A stretch of DNA of 64,000 bases from Linyphia triangularis. Lineage: Eukaryota; Arthropoda; Arachnida; Araneae; Linyphiidae. The stretch lies in the NCBI GenBank assembly GCA_963978545.1, contig OZ021725.1, forward strand, positions 85,358,305-85,422,304. The letters are read 5' to 3'. Numbering within the stretch: the first letter of the stretch is position 1; every line of letters begins with the position of its first letter. The position numbers were made by a program, and so were the translations under genes. The notes under the pieces were generated by a model. It saw only the letters and a list, made by a program, of their open reading frames with translations, was not told the DNA's origin and did no database searches. Below, in pieces: positions 12,295 through 25,057 of the stretch.

Positions 12295-14541
12295 AGAAAT
12301 TTATGGTGCATTTAATGGTTTGTGAAGCTAAATCTGGATATATTTGTTATTTTCGAATATATTGAGGTGAAGGAAGTCGATTACAGGGGGACACTTTTTC
12401 AGCCGTATCTAAACGTGTGATATCACATATATAATAAAGACAACTGTTATAATATCTTCAACAATAGTCAGATACTTTTATAAATAGTTTTCAGATATGT
12501 TACTCTATACACACAGATAGACCTTCTTCCTTGTTTGCAAAATGCAAAACTTAAAAAAGAATTATCAAAAAGGCGAATTCTTGTTACGTGTTAGTATAAT
12601 GTTGGCAATTCAAATGCAAATTCACATGATTTCGTCAATACATTCCACCAAAATATCAGAACGCTTTCAGCCAAAGTAATAGAAAGCCACAACAATAATT
12701 AGACGACAAAAGAAAGAAAAACAAAATTAAAAGCCAAGATGTGGTGTTGATTACAATAAATGTATAAAAAGCGTTAACCGGACCGATCAATATCTATCAT
12801 ATTATTCAATAGTTCACCTTACAAAAATAATGGACAAAAAGATCAATTAAGTTCCTCATTGATGATGCACTGTTTAATGCCTTCAAATTATTTTAAATCC
12901 TAAACCCAAATTCAAGTTGAAGTAAAAAGCTTTTCTCAATGTGGCAAAAGAATGGATTAGAAGACAAGACATTCCCAAAAATCTCGATGATTTTTTTTTT
13001 TTTTGTACATTCCTCCAGAAGAAGTGATCAAGACTGTCATCACCACTCAGACTGTCGTAAAATGCGAATACTCACATGAAGGCCAAAATGGTTGCATGTA
13101 ACATAAAAGCAAAACTCCAGAGGCAATGTCGGATGTTTGTGACGTGCGCAAGAATAAAAGTTTAAAGTGCTTTATGTGTAATCCTAAGAAGTGCCTCTTC
13201 ACAAAGAAGACTGATATTGAAATACCATACTTTACACAAATATTGTTGCTTAGTTTTAGTAAATATCTTTACAAAACGATAAGATTTCTCTTGTGTATTA
13301 CCTTTTATCTATACAACTACTTTATAAGTTCGATCAATGTAGTATTAGTTTTCTTCTATTAAAAAAAGCAGTATATATTTGAATATAATTCCCAATTTTA
13401 GTGAAATATAACAATTATTTCTTAATCTATTAAATAAATTTTTAAATCTGCTTTTTGGGGAAGAAAAAAAAATTGATTCCGCCATGCAGTTCAGTTATAT
13501 CTGTTTCAGGCTATCCGCTTATTAATAACCAGCTATTTAAATTACTATCTTATCATTTGTTAAGAAAAACAATTTAACCCTAATAGGCAGCTACAACATA
13601 ACTTTAATTTTAAAAATAAGTTTGATGATTTTAAAAAATCTATCTTTTCGAGTAAATAAAATATTAAAACCCCGTAAATATATTTTTATTTTACCTGCCA
13701 TTTTTATACTAGCATCTCTTTGGAATCAATTAAGTCAAATTTCCGTTCTGGTGAAACAATAGCGCAACTGCGTAAATCTATGTGCACGGCAGGGCCACTC
13801 GCCAAATTAACTGCCAGTCATCTTTTACCGGAAGCCACTCAGCAGTACTTTGACCTCTCATATCTGCATATTACAGTATGCCTGAGAGCTGAAATTTTTC
13901 TCACAGGTAGTTGTTAGCCACTTAAATAAGACCCCTAAGTTTCAAACCTCCAATTATATTGGTTGTCGTGATAGTCAAATTCGAAAACGGTAGAAAATTA
14001 AATATTTTGAAATCACCCAAAACTCACTCACTGATCATAAAATTACTAATATACTTCTAGCAGAACTAGAACTATGAAATTCGGTGTGCTTGTGAAGTTA
14101 AACATGTGTACAAAGCAAAAAATCTAAAAATCGAGATTTTCCCCTTCAAACCTCTAAAGGTGGCAATGTTCGAAAAATTTGAATTTTAATTCTAATATAT
14201 TTCTTTTCGGGCTAGAATTATAAAAATTAGAATACTAGTAGCTCTTAGCATATATAAATAGAGAACACATTCACTACAAGCAGCAAAACCTCTAAAATCA
14301 AGAAATAATAATAAAAAAAAAGTTTACTTGGCGTCATAAAATCAACCATTGGTGATATTTTATCGCCTACGAAATGATTGCCAATTGTTATTTCCCCCCC
14401 CCCCCTCAGCCAACTTTTTTTGCATATCTGAATAAACTATGTATTTAAAATAATTTTGTATTATCAACATTAATGCTGAATGCATAATTACATCATGGAC
14501 TGCGGTGCGGTAAATTCAATTTTCTTAGAAAAATCTTGTGT
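12295..14541. other. Unassigned DNA
   Basis: No bounded element or credible gene. The short ORF 13126-13362 begins Cys-rich (CDVRKNKSLKCFMCNPKKC) and then turns into AT-driven hydrophobic residues. It has no recognisable domain, so I do not call it a gene. Confidence 0.45.
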
Positions 14542-15333
14542 AATAGGGTAGTTGACAAATTTTCAAAATATGTTTTAAATAAAGCGTTTGCCAGAAATAA
14601 AAGACACGTATTTTTTCTTTTTCCCAAATAATGCCGCAAAGCGCCAAAAATCGTATTTTAAAATACAAGCAGAAGCCCCGCTCCTAAAACGTTGCTCAAA
14701 AATCCATCTGACTGTGTAACGTCACTATTGGATAAACAGCATCAAGAATAAGTTTCAAGAGATTTTGTGTAACCGTAATTTGTTCCTTTCTTTTGATTTT
14801 TTTTTTCGAGGAAATTTCTTACCAGTATTGTGTTATACCCCGCTGTACAAATACTTCAATTAACAGCTGAATTCTAATTTGGGTAAAACTTCCAAGTACG
14901 GAATGGATTCTGCGTCAAGAAGTGTTTGCATAAAACCGCTCCAAGTTATGGCGGATTTTTGTTATAGCATTTTTTAAAGATAATCTTGTGTTTCTATTCT
15001 CTTCAATGCATTATTACTTGCATTATTAACCCTGTAAATGTTTAAATAAGATCAGACAAATTATAACGAGTGTTCTGATTCACCCCTTTTTGCGGTGTGA
15101 ATCGGGACACCATGAATAAAATCAAAATAAATGCAAGTAATGTTTTTTCCAACATTTTTGGGCTTGATTATCATAGAAGAAGGTATGACCCAAGTTTCAA
15201 AGTCAAAAATTAGTCCGCTAGTTATTACACCGGAGTTTTACTTTGAAAGTTCAAAAGGTTTCCGATTCACCCCGTTTTACTTTATTCAGCCGATCATTTT
15301 AATCGCTTATAATTTTACTTACACACACACACG

Positions 15334-15340
<7 letters not shown>

Positions 15341-15417
<77 letters not shown>

Positions 15418-15433
15418 GTGTGTGTGTTGTGTG
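15341..15433. repeat. (GT)n microsatellite
   Basis: An uninterrupted GT tract to 15416 is followed by short interrupted GT units. It is preceded by (AC)n and GTATATAT at 15320-15340, giving a small inverted (AC)n/(GT)n arrangement. ORFs reading poly-Cys-Val here are artefacts. Confidence 0.95.
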
Positions 15434-15554
15434 TCCGTCCTTTATGCATTACTACATCATTCATCCGATTACCATGAAACCTTGGAAAATTGTTGAGTAC
15501 ACACCCGCGAAGGTTTCTGGCATAAAAATTTAGTGTGGAAGAGGGGGGGGGGGG

Positions 15555-16739
15555 TCAAACATTCGAAATTAGGGAAATTCAAATGTTCCACTGCCAATGT
15601 AGTCACAACTCTGAAAATTGGTACTAATTTAAAAAAAGACAAACATAGAAAAAGTAAGCTATTCCGATCTCGATTAACCAACTTTAAGGGGTTGAAAAGG
15701 CGCAAACGTTCCAAATTAGAGATATTCGAATGTTCAACTTACAATGTAGTCAGAGTTCCGATGTTCGGTAAAAATGTCAACAAGGGCAAGCATAGAAAAA
15801 GTAAACTATTCCAATATCGATTCACAAATTTTAAAGGGTCGAAAATGGGTCAAAACGTTCCAAAAAGGAATATTCCAATGTTCTACTACCAGTGTAGTCA
15901 TAACTCTGAAAATTGGTACAAAATTCAACAAGGGAAAGCATAGAAAAAGTAAATTATTCCGATGTCTATTAACCAGTTTTAAGAGGTCAAAACGGGGTCA
16001 AACGTTCCCAAAATGGAATTTTCAAATATCTCACTTGCAATATGGCTGCAACTTTGATATTAGGAACAAATGTCAATAAGGACAAGAATAGGAAAGTTAA
16101 GCTATTGCAATCAAAATTAACTAATCTTAAAGGGTGGAAAAGGGGTCAAAACAATTCAAATGAGTAATATCCCAGTTTCAATATATTCATAACTCTGAGA
16201 TTTGGTACCAAGAGCAAGCATAGATAAAGTAAACAATTCCGATCTTGATTAATTCATTTTAAAGGGTCGGAAAGAGATCGAAACTTTCGATACGAGGAAT
16301 AGCGCAGTATCCCATTTTCAAAGAAGTCACAATTCTGCAATTTGATAGATCTGCCAATAAACTAAGCTATTCCAATATCATTTGACTGATTTTAAAGAGT
16401 CGAAGGGGATCCAAATGTTCCAAACGAGTTCTACTTCCAATGTAGACACATTTCTGTAATTTGGTACAAATATCAGCAAAGCGAAGCATAGAAAAAGTAA
16501 GCTCTTTCGATCCCGATTGATTAATTTTAAAGGGTCGAAATGGGATCAAAACGATTCATATGTGAAGAATATCTCTATACCTTACTTCCAATAGTCAGAA
16601 TTATAAAATTTGAAACAAAAGTTCGATTTTCAGAGGCCGAAACGGGATCGAACACTCAAAATGTGGAATGCACGAATGCCTTTTGATTGTCAAAATGCAC
16701 ATGGTAAAATTTCGTAGCGTAGCACGGGTATTCAGCTAG
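15555..16739 (+). mobile_element. Helitron-like element carrying a ~146-bp tandem array; 5' end not resolved
   Basis: The right end reads GCGTAGCACGGGTATTCAGCTAG followed by T, with CTAG at 16736-16739. This matches the Helitron 3' terminus and A/T insertion rule. Before it lie about seven diverged tandem units of ~146 bp, marked by ACTCTGAAAATTGGTAC blocks near 15606, 15900 and 16190 and by a GAAAAAGTAAGCTATTCCGA block. The same satellite occurs at 60722-61440. The 5' terminus may lie in or before the GT tract, but I cannot place it. Overlapping ORFs at 15533-16079 are readings of the array. Confidence 0.6.
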
Positions 16740-16744
16740 TGTTT

Positions 16745-17620
16745 TTATAATTATTATAACTGTGAAAGGGGTGTGTTGTTCTTGTTTTACAAATTAAAAT
16801 AACTGGGAGATTTATTTATCTACACAGATGTTTTATTTCTAAACACTGCAGAAAAAAAAACTCTGGACTTGATTTAAAAAAGAATCGCACCATCAATTCG
16901 TGTATTTCGGGTAAATTTAAACTGTCTGCCTTTACGAAACTGTCATACATTTTTCCAATAAAGCTTCTTTAAATAAATATTTCCTAAAATTCACCTACAA
17001 TTGTCATAATTAATCATAAAGTAGGAAGAAAGACGAACCAAGCTTAAAAATAAACGTATGAAGTTGTTTGTTGACAAACTTCCACTCCACAGTAGTGACG
17101 TCACACTCTGGAAGGAGCTTAAACTATCGTTTCTGATTACATGACGAAGCGCTCAGAAAACTATTTTTTAAAATTCGATTTATAAAAATGTGAGCAGTTA
17201 TTTCGAGTAGAAAATGCTTGCATTATTATTACTTCGTTAAATACTATGTATATGCCGCATTTGGTAATTATTTGTTGATGGTGTCAAATACCCTATTCTC
17301 CACTAATTGGATGTTGTTGAGAACGTTTCTTAAAACTTCCTTAAAACCAAATAATTATTCAAAGAATAAAGGAATCGCCTAGTCATATAGTTCTCGTAGT
17401 TTCCCTCCAACAAAGAGTAATTGTCGACTGTATAATACGTAAGTAACAAAAAAACTATATGCTTTACCCTTTCAATCCCAGGAAGTTTCCTTGCTAATTT
17501 AAAAAATATTAACACTAAACATTTTAAAACTAGTTATTGTTGTGCAAATAAGTAATACATTTAAAAATGGTACCTTAAAAAAAGAAGTGAAATCCCAACA
17601 AAAACATCTCTATAAAAAAG
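16745..17620. other. Unassigned DNA between repeats
   Basis: No gene is visible. A word AAATACCCTATT at 17286-17297 mirrors AATAGGGTAGTTGACA at 14542 and might be the far end of a larger inverted-repeat element. ORF 17330-17515 on the minus strand has no motif. Confidence 0.35.
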
Positions 17621-17623
17621 TTC

Positions 17624-18004
17624 CAAGTTCTTGATGCTATAATTATGGCCTTGAAAAGTATTGAGAACTAAAGTAAAGCCAAGTTTAAAGTTGTTATAAA
17701 TTACGGGCAATGAAAATTAGTAAAATTTTCTTCTCAAAGTCTAAATTCCCCTGAATAGGCCTAAATATCTAGCTACAAAGTGCTTTTGTAACTTGGCCAT
17801 TACGTGTCAGTGAACTAGAATACGTAATGGCAAAGTGTCACAAATATTTTTGCGGCTAGATATTTAGGCCTATACAGGGGAATTTTTACTGTGATAAGAC
17901 AATTTTACTAATTTCCATCACCGGTAATTTACAACAACTTTAAATTTTGCTCTCCTTTAGATCTCAACACTTTTCACGGCCATAACCATTGCATGAAGAA
18001 CTTG
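17624..18004. repeat. Fold-back repeat, about 182-bp imperfect arms
   Basis: The arms 17624-17805 and 17822-18004 are imperfect reverse complements around a ~16-bp centre. Matching blocks include CAAGTTCTTGATGC with GCATGAAGAACTTG, and CCCCTGAATAGGCCTAAATA with TATTTAGGCCTATACAGGGG. The centre is flanked by GGCCATTACGT and ACGTAATGG. No terminal target duplication was identified because the right arm runs into a tandem duplication. Confidence 0.8.
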
Positions 18005-18069
18005 ACGCCTTTTTACACAGAATTTTTTTTTTTTTTTTGGTGAGATAAGAATTTTAAAAGAAATGCAAA

Positions 18070-18100
<31 letters not shown>

Positions 18101-18419
18101 CTATAAACTTAGTGATGCCTATCAACTTGAAAACTAGAGAAAAATGTGTCACAATAAATCTTGCAGCTCAGTCTTTGTTATCCTCAATGAGCAAACTTGG
18201 CTCTACTTTAGATCTCGATACTTTCCACGGCCTAATCATTACATGAAGAACTTGGTGAATTTTTATGCAGTTGTTTTTGTTGGGATAAAATTTTAAAAGA
18301 AATGCAAAAAAAAAAAAAAATGATTTCACTATAAACTTAGTGATGCCTATCAACTTAAAAACTAGAGAAAAATGTGTCACAATAACTCTTGCAGCTCAGT
18401 CTTTGTTATCCTCAATGAG
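17950..18419. repeat. Two-copy tandem duplication, about 250 and 226 bp
   Basis: Unit 1 and unit 2 share CTTTAGATCTC, CACGGCC, CATGAAGAACTTG, a long A run, ATAAACTTAGTGATGCCTAT, AAAAATGTGTCACAATAA and CAGCTCAGTCTTTGTTATCC in order. They differ mainly in the length of the T and A runs. Unit 1 includes the right arm of the fold-back, so the duplication copied part of that element. The ORF 18168-18380 on the minus strand lies in unit 2 and is not a gene. Confidence 0.85.
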
Positions 18420-18883
18420 AAAGGTATTCCTTGATAAAACAGAGACCATAGCTCCATTTTGACAGATTTTGCAGTTCCATTACAGCAGTAATATTACGTC
18501 TTCTTTCCCCCACAACCAGAATACGACGTCATAAACTCCCACATTTCTAAGCTGTCCCATCTTGACTAAATTCTAATAGAACGCCTTAGTTTTAGCAGAA
18601 GACGCGGCAAACCACCCATTGAGGGAATTTCTTTCCGAATTTGTCAAGTCTCCTTCGTTTGACAGTGGCATTGAAAAGTGTGTCCCGACTTTCTTATGGG
18701 TCATCTTCTGTCTCTTCCGATTATTTCCAGTCAGTTTTCATCCGGACTTGCGAATGTCTTATCGTGATAGGATGGTATTTCTGTTGTTGCCTTAAGAAAC
18801 AAAGTATCTGGTTAGTCCATTGGAGTTTATTCAATGTTAACTGACTGCCAGGTTTGTGATATACCCCGGAACAACATTACTTG

Positions 18884-19190
18884 GGTCTTGAGTATACACT
18901 GTAGGATATATTCTTCCGCGTCAAGATATAGTTCCGGACAAATCACGACTTTTATAGTAATAATGATAATCTGCGCATATAGTTTTGCATTAAACTTAAA
19001 TATATGTTGATAACAAAAAGAAAATAAGCACTTTTGGGTTTAAATTTTAATTAGTGCTTTACTTTTCTAACCACGGATACTATATGAGTTTTAACGAATC
19101 GGCCATACATCGTTCCAATCAGCCAATCGGGGCGGAGTAAAACCGGTTCACACATTGTTGTAGCGTAGTCAATGAGCTCAAATAAACCTG
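18884..19190. repeat. Dispersed repeat R3, copy 1
   Basis: Similar in order to 27659-28030: a CTGTAGGATATATTCTTCCG block, GATATAGTTCCG, AAATATATGTTGATAA, a CTAACCACGG block, CAGCCAATC and GTAGCG. Copy 2 has inverted termini; in copy 1 they are not recognisable. Confidence 0.7.
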
Positions 19191-20178
19191 TTCCAATGTA
19201 CAGACGTCATTCTATACTGTTATTCTTCGATAACAGGTAATTCGGTCATTCTGACCTACCCCCTTCAATATGCATTTTTAAAAACTATGTACAAATGTTT
19301 CGAAGAGCAAAACTCATGCCCTAGAAATTGTCGAACTACATTTTGACTACTGTGCTTTAAATTCTTGAACTAATTCGAACATATCATGAGCATGAAAATA
19401 AGTGCATTTTACTTATTTCTGTGTTCTCAGTTTGAACCGTGTCAGTAGTTTCAGTCAAGCACTTACTTCCTGAACTCATGACTCAAAGGTCCATTCGTAC
19501 TGAGAGATTATTTGATTCCATATTTTGGAGCTCTGTCACTTCAAATTTAAAAATGAATTGACACGACGACAATTGCGAATGATATCCTCGAGTGTTAAGC
19601 TGCCTGTTAAGAGATTTCATGGTTTACTTCCAGTCGAACAGCAAATGCCGATCAATTTTTCTACAAAGACCTCGTAGAAGTCCTTTTCTTCATTAAACTC
19701 GTAGAGTTATCTAGTTGATTTTGAAAAAATGTTGAGGCAGAGTGTTGATCTCCTGCATATTGAAAATTTTAATACTGCACACTATGGATTAGTTGTACCG
19801 AAAAGTTTTACTTGCTCCGCAATATATTTTCAGCATCTATCTTTCCGCTTTTTATATTCAGCTTTTATTTTTTATTTTTGATACTGCGTTTTAAGGATCA
19901 AATACAAACTAGTATACTTTTTATAATTTCAGACTTGCATGGTGGTTTTAAAATTTTAATCCAAAGAGAGGAGCTTATAAAATATGAAATTCTGCAAGTT
20001 GGCAGTTAATGCATTGATTTTACTGTCAAAAGTTCAAATTTTATCTAAAAAAATAATGTTTCTGAATCTCATAATTAAATTTTCCAGAATGCTTCAATAC
20101 TTTATTTGAAAATTCGTCTACTTGGTTCGATCCTCATCACTTGAAAAAGTCGAACCGCAAAAATCTCAATACCTCTTA

Positions 20179-20217
<39 letters not shown>

Positions 20218-21140
20218 AATAAATAAAGTGCATGTAAACTTCTAAATGTAAAAACTAATTTGATCAGACAAGCCACAGCTTCCGTATTCTTCAGAAGAGG
20301 CAAAAAACATTACTTTAATCTTTGTTGATTATTTATTTTTCAATTAGTTTATTTTTGGAAGATTTCTATTAAACTGGCAAATTTCTCTAGAGCTCATTGC
20401 GACAAATTCAATGATTAGTTCATTTTTTAAAAAAATATTTGACTCTTATTTAGTTTCTAAAAATCCCATCTTATCAGAACTCCAAGCAGTTTCGATAATT
20501 GGTACACAACATTAAAGAAAATAACCAAATGGAGATAAAAATATTTTATTAGACAGTCTATTTACTAACGAAACGCATTTATATGTAGTACTTAATTTTT
20601 ATTTCAAATGATTAATGGATTTTTGTTTTTCTTTCTTTTTTAATAAGATAGTAGAAAATGTAGATCACAATTCTTACATGTCTTGCGTTAATACTTTCTC
20701 TTAGGTTAAATATAACATAAAAATCTGAAACCTAGAAACAGTTTAGCGGAATAAAAAAAAATTATTTAATTTAGAGAGATGAAACGTTTTAAAAGATAAA
20801 ATTCAAAAGACTAACGTTTATTTTATGGGTGATGTAAATTCTTAGCGTAGGAGTTTCTAAGTAAGAATGAAGAAACAGAATTTACTTAACAGCGGGGATT
20901 TTTCATCATCAAATATTTAACTTATAAATTTAAAAAAAACTTGCATTCCTTAAAGTATCTTACATAAAATATTTAAATAGTCTTAAATTGAATTCTTAAC
21001 TACGAAATTGCTTGTTTAAATATTAAAATTTGCGATACCGTTTCATGTCTGAATTCTAAATATTTTGTTATAGAGAAGAACCTTCTGATCAAAACACGAA
21101 AAAACACAAATTGAAATTAACTGAACTTCACTGGTGTTGC
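19191..21140. other. Unassigned AT-rich DNA
   Basis: Nothing bounded is visible except an (AT)n run at about 20183-20214. The ORF 19812-20009 encodes a short hydrophobic peptide explained by T-rich sequence. Confidence 0.5.
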
Positions 21141-21144
21141 TTCA

Positions 21145-21470
21145 CTCCACAATGAATTAATGTATTCACGTCCAATTACCTTTTATTTATTCTGATTAAA
21201 ATAATTATGGCAACAGGAGAGAGTTTGCTCAGTGATCGATTAAATGTGATTTCAGCGCGAGTGGTTGACGGCAAGTTGGTTCATTAGCATTCCGTAAAAG
21301 CGACCTTTTAGTGACAGTAACCCAAAATTTGATAGAATGCATGGTTATCGACGTCGAATATATCTGCTAAGTTTCAGTCCGATTAGATTACGACAATTGC
21401 GCTAATTAACATACACACCCACCCAGCCACTCACACACACACAAAATCGAAGTTAATATAAGGCATTTAA
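21145..21470 (+). repeat. Dispersed repeat R1, copy ending at its common 3' end
   Basis: Shares with 47380-47663 the blocks ATTTATTCTGATT, GGCAACAGGA, GCGACCTTT, AGTGACAGTAA, CTGCTAAGTTTCAG and a 3' end AAAATCGAAGTTAATATAAG. The same 3' end recurs near 51243. A common 3' terminus with variable 5' extent resembles retroposed sequence, but the class is not established. A family-A SINE lies immediately downstream. Confidence 0.7.
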
Positions 21471-21490
21471 AAAAAAAAACTATTTTTGAG

Positions 21491-21671
21491 TTGGTTGGTT
21501 GTATTCAGATTATCTGGCACCGTCAGCAACACGAGGGCTATAATGCGCCGAAACTTTCGTCATTAGATAAGCCAACATACATTTATAAACACCCATGCCA
21601 AACACGGGACTCGAACCCTCAACCTCGCCGTCTAGAAGCCAGCACGCTAACCACTATACCGTTTGGTCGGC
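21491..21671 (-). repeat. tRNA-derived SINE, family A
   Basis: On the minus strand it starts GCCGACCAAACGGTATAGTG. It carries an A-box-like TAGTGGTTAGCGTG and B-box-like GGTTCGAGTCC region, and ends in an (AACC)n tail. Here the B-box reads GAGGGTTCGAGTCCC. A perfect 13-bp duplication AACTATTTTTGAG (21478-21490, 21672-21684) flanks it, as expected for LINE-driven target-primed insertion. The ORF 21491-21709 is a reading of the SINE. Confidence 0.92.
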
Positions 21672-21684
21672 AACTATTTTTGAG

Positions 21685-24600
21685 AATAAGAAGTTATGCG
21701 CACTTCTGAACCTTTGTTTTCATAAGAATGTATGAACTTAAAAATTCAGGTATATAAAATATTTTAACATTGTACGGGGGAAGCTCCTCGATTTTCCATT
21801 TCTCTATACGCTCTTGATTGCTATTTTTGTGTAAACAATGTTGTTATTGTCATCCATTTTCTCTTGTCTAATATTTGGTCTAATATTGACTACAGCAGAA
21901 ACCATAAATTATTAACTATAGCTGATTGTTTTTGTTGTTTATATATCTGTTCCTGGAATAATTTTCTAAATTGACACTATACTGAATTATTTCAAAAGTA
22001 ATATCTACTTACAAATATTTTTAAGGATTATTTTCAACAGACATCACGTTTCTCAACACTCAGTATCGAACATGATATATTTAAATAAGTTGTTCGATCT
22101 TTATTGAAAGCTTATTTTTGTCAACTCATATTTTTTATTTAAGAGCCTTAGTTTTCTATTGTATACCTTATGAACAAAATAATGCTTTTAAAAAAACTTT
22201 TATTTCACTTCCCCTTCAAATTCTTGTCGTAAATCTCTTTTCACTGGACATAAAAAAACACTTAAACGGAAAAGTAAGCAAGAAATCTAAAGCTCTTCAT
22301 TTTAAGATCCAACTGGAAAAACCTGAACGCCCTTCAAACTATATTATCCCTCCAGTATTGCTGATCCAATAACATTTCAATTGAGACTTAAAGCTGCTGC
22401 AATCCACGATAAAGGGAAAAAAAATAAAACGATGAACGACAAAGCTTTCAAAAGATAGCTCTGTCAACAAGGATTTACTACACGTTTCACCAACAAAAAA
22501 AAACCTTCTTGTCATCTTCAGAACAAAACAAATACACAAAATTAACAAAACTTTGAAAAATATAGGCGACTTATTGTCCAACAACCACTTCGCTTTTCTT
22601 CTTTAAAAAAAAAAAGAAAAAAGAACAGAATTCCAGTTTGTTTATCGGTCTTGATCATGTCGCGCCATTTTCATCTGACTTTAACCTGCGGTCCTGCCGC
22701 TACAGACATGTCCAAAGGCAAACTAAACACTCATAAAAACCCAAAAACTGTAACCCCTTTATCCACCCAAAAGAAGCAATAAAAAAAACCACAGAAGAAG
22801 AAACAACAACCTTGTCTGTGGAGAAGATTTCGATCATTAGTTTGGTGATAAGACGGGATTTATACTTGATGGAACTTATTTGGACGACTGGCATTATTCC
22901 GAGCGTGGCGTGCGAGTCCGATATATCTTTGGCACAAGTTGTCCACCCTTGTTGCTTCAGGAACACTCGTAACTTAGAGGATGTAAGGAGCAATTACCAG
23001 GTATATAAGTCAGGCGCTGTTTGGTGGATGCAGTTACACACAAGAAACTGATATAGATGATGATCTTGATATGGTACTGACCTTCCCAAATTGCTGGAAA
23101 GTTTTACGACTTTTCGACAGTCGGAATTGGTTAATGTCGATATTGGAGTTGACTATTTACATCGATTGCCGAAATCCATTTAATGAAATATGAACTACGA
23201 GAGGAATATTATATTAATCAACAGTTATTATATGAAAATCATAAATATGAATCTAGCTCTAAGTGGCTGTCGTTGATTACTTGTAAGGAGGCTCTGCAGT
23301 AGGTGGCAATGTCTTGTTGCCGTGAATTACTACGAAAGTCTGTTGGTCAAATTAATAGTTTATTTCACTGCTTTTCAAAAGAATTTTATAATTATCATGG
23401 TATTTTATGATTTGTTACTTTAATGTTAAAAATCTTTGTTATATGTCTGTTTAGACAAGTATGATTTTAAATATTAAAGTGTATTAATATAGCTTAAGGA
23501 ATAATAATTATTTATCAATACATATAATGCTGTACAAAAATTAAGGCGTAATAATGATTGATGTATACATACTTATGCACCAAATAGGACATAATAAGGA
23601 TTTATTTATACATAATTATGTACCAAATAAGGAATAATAATTATTTATTTATTCGTAATAACTTGTTTTATATTCAAATATATCTTAATTACCACCTAAA
23701 ATATCCTTAAGTTGTTCTATTTAATCTATGTTAAATGTTTTTTTATATACTTAAGAATATTAATACTATTTAAAGAATAATAATGTATTAAAACATAAGT
23801 ACTGCTACTTAACATGGAATAATAATTCCAACCTTAACATCCAAGTTGTATTTGCTACTTTAAAGTTCTTTTACTCCAACTTCATTTAGAACGTATAGAA
23901 GGATATAACAAGATTTAACTAATAGCTTATTCATAAATCCTTAAAATACAGAAACGTGGAATATTGACTTTATTGGGATTCGCCTTTTAACTCTTATAGG
24001 ATTTTATTAAGTTCCTAATGGATTTAACAAAGGACTTGGCATATACAACAACAAAAAATACTTCAAATTACAATGACGAGTTGAAACGACAGAAAAGACT
24101 GCTGTTTTATTTGTAACTTTGCATCAGGGGATGGTTGTTGATCAAGTTTTGAATAAAGTTTTGTCTTCGCTTAAATTCCAAAAATGATAATGTAATGGCA
24201 GATTACAAATTATCTTTAAAGTCTTTATCATCAGAAGAACTTAAGTACTTTCTTTATCGTTAGTTATAATGGAGTTTACATTTGAATAATCTTCTACTTC
24301 AAAGAGATTCGTTAAGGAGAATACCATAGAAGATATTTTTTCTGCTTCGCTTTCTAACTCTTTGGAACGCATAATAAAGCATTTTGTACAAGGTAAGTCC
24401 ATCAATAGCATGTTGCATTACTAAACCTAGCTCGTTAATAAATTGAGTTTCGGGGAATCGTTACTAATATCAAATGAGCAAATTGTATTCCGCAAAAAAA
24501 TTCTATATTTTTAACAACAAAATTTTTTGTTTTGTCGATTGGAAATATATATTGATCAAAGTAAAAAGCACTTAACTTTTGTGAGCCAGTGCTTCTTCTT

Positions 24601-25023
24601 GGACAGGCATTTATGACCTGTCAAAGATTATTTCGTTATTTTGTTTGATGTTATTTTGTTTTGACAAATGCGTAGTCCGAAACTATAAAAGTTATCAGAA
24701 AGAGTTAAAGTTTACATAATTAGAGAAATAACGCCTAAACAGTTTGAACTTGGTCAAAGGCAGATGACCAAGTCGACATATGGGCTGACCCCAGCACGCC
24801 AATAGGAGATATTTGCGTGCACTTTCTCTCTATGTTCAACTAAATGCTAGTTGCTTGCTAAGTAATAGTTATCGCCTGTATTTGTGAACCCGCAGACTTA
24901 ATAATATATTTTTTCTATCAAATGACCCTTCTAAATATAGCTTCAAAATGTATGAAATATTGTGCAGCATATAACAACAATAATAGAATCGGATAAATAA
25001 AATTTGAAGGGATGGTAAAACAA

Positions 25024-25057
<34 letters not shown>

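Noticed and set aside
13126..13362. Cys-containing ORF that might be a zinc-finger fragment
   Set aside because: Cysteine spacing fits no finger I know and the second half is AT-driven hydrophobic sequence.
15533..16079. Two Lys/Ser-rich ORFs of 136 and 101 codons
   Set aside because: Repeated peptide units follow the ~146-bp DNA tandem repeat and shift frame between units; no sign of coding selection.
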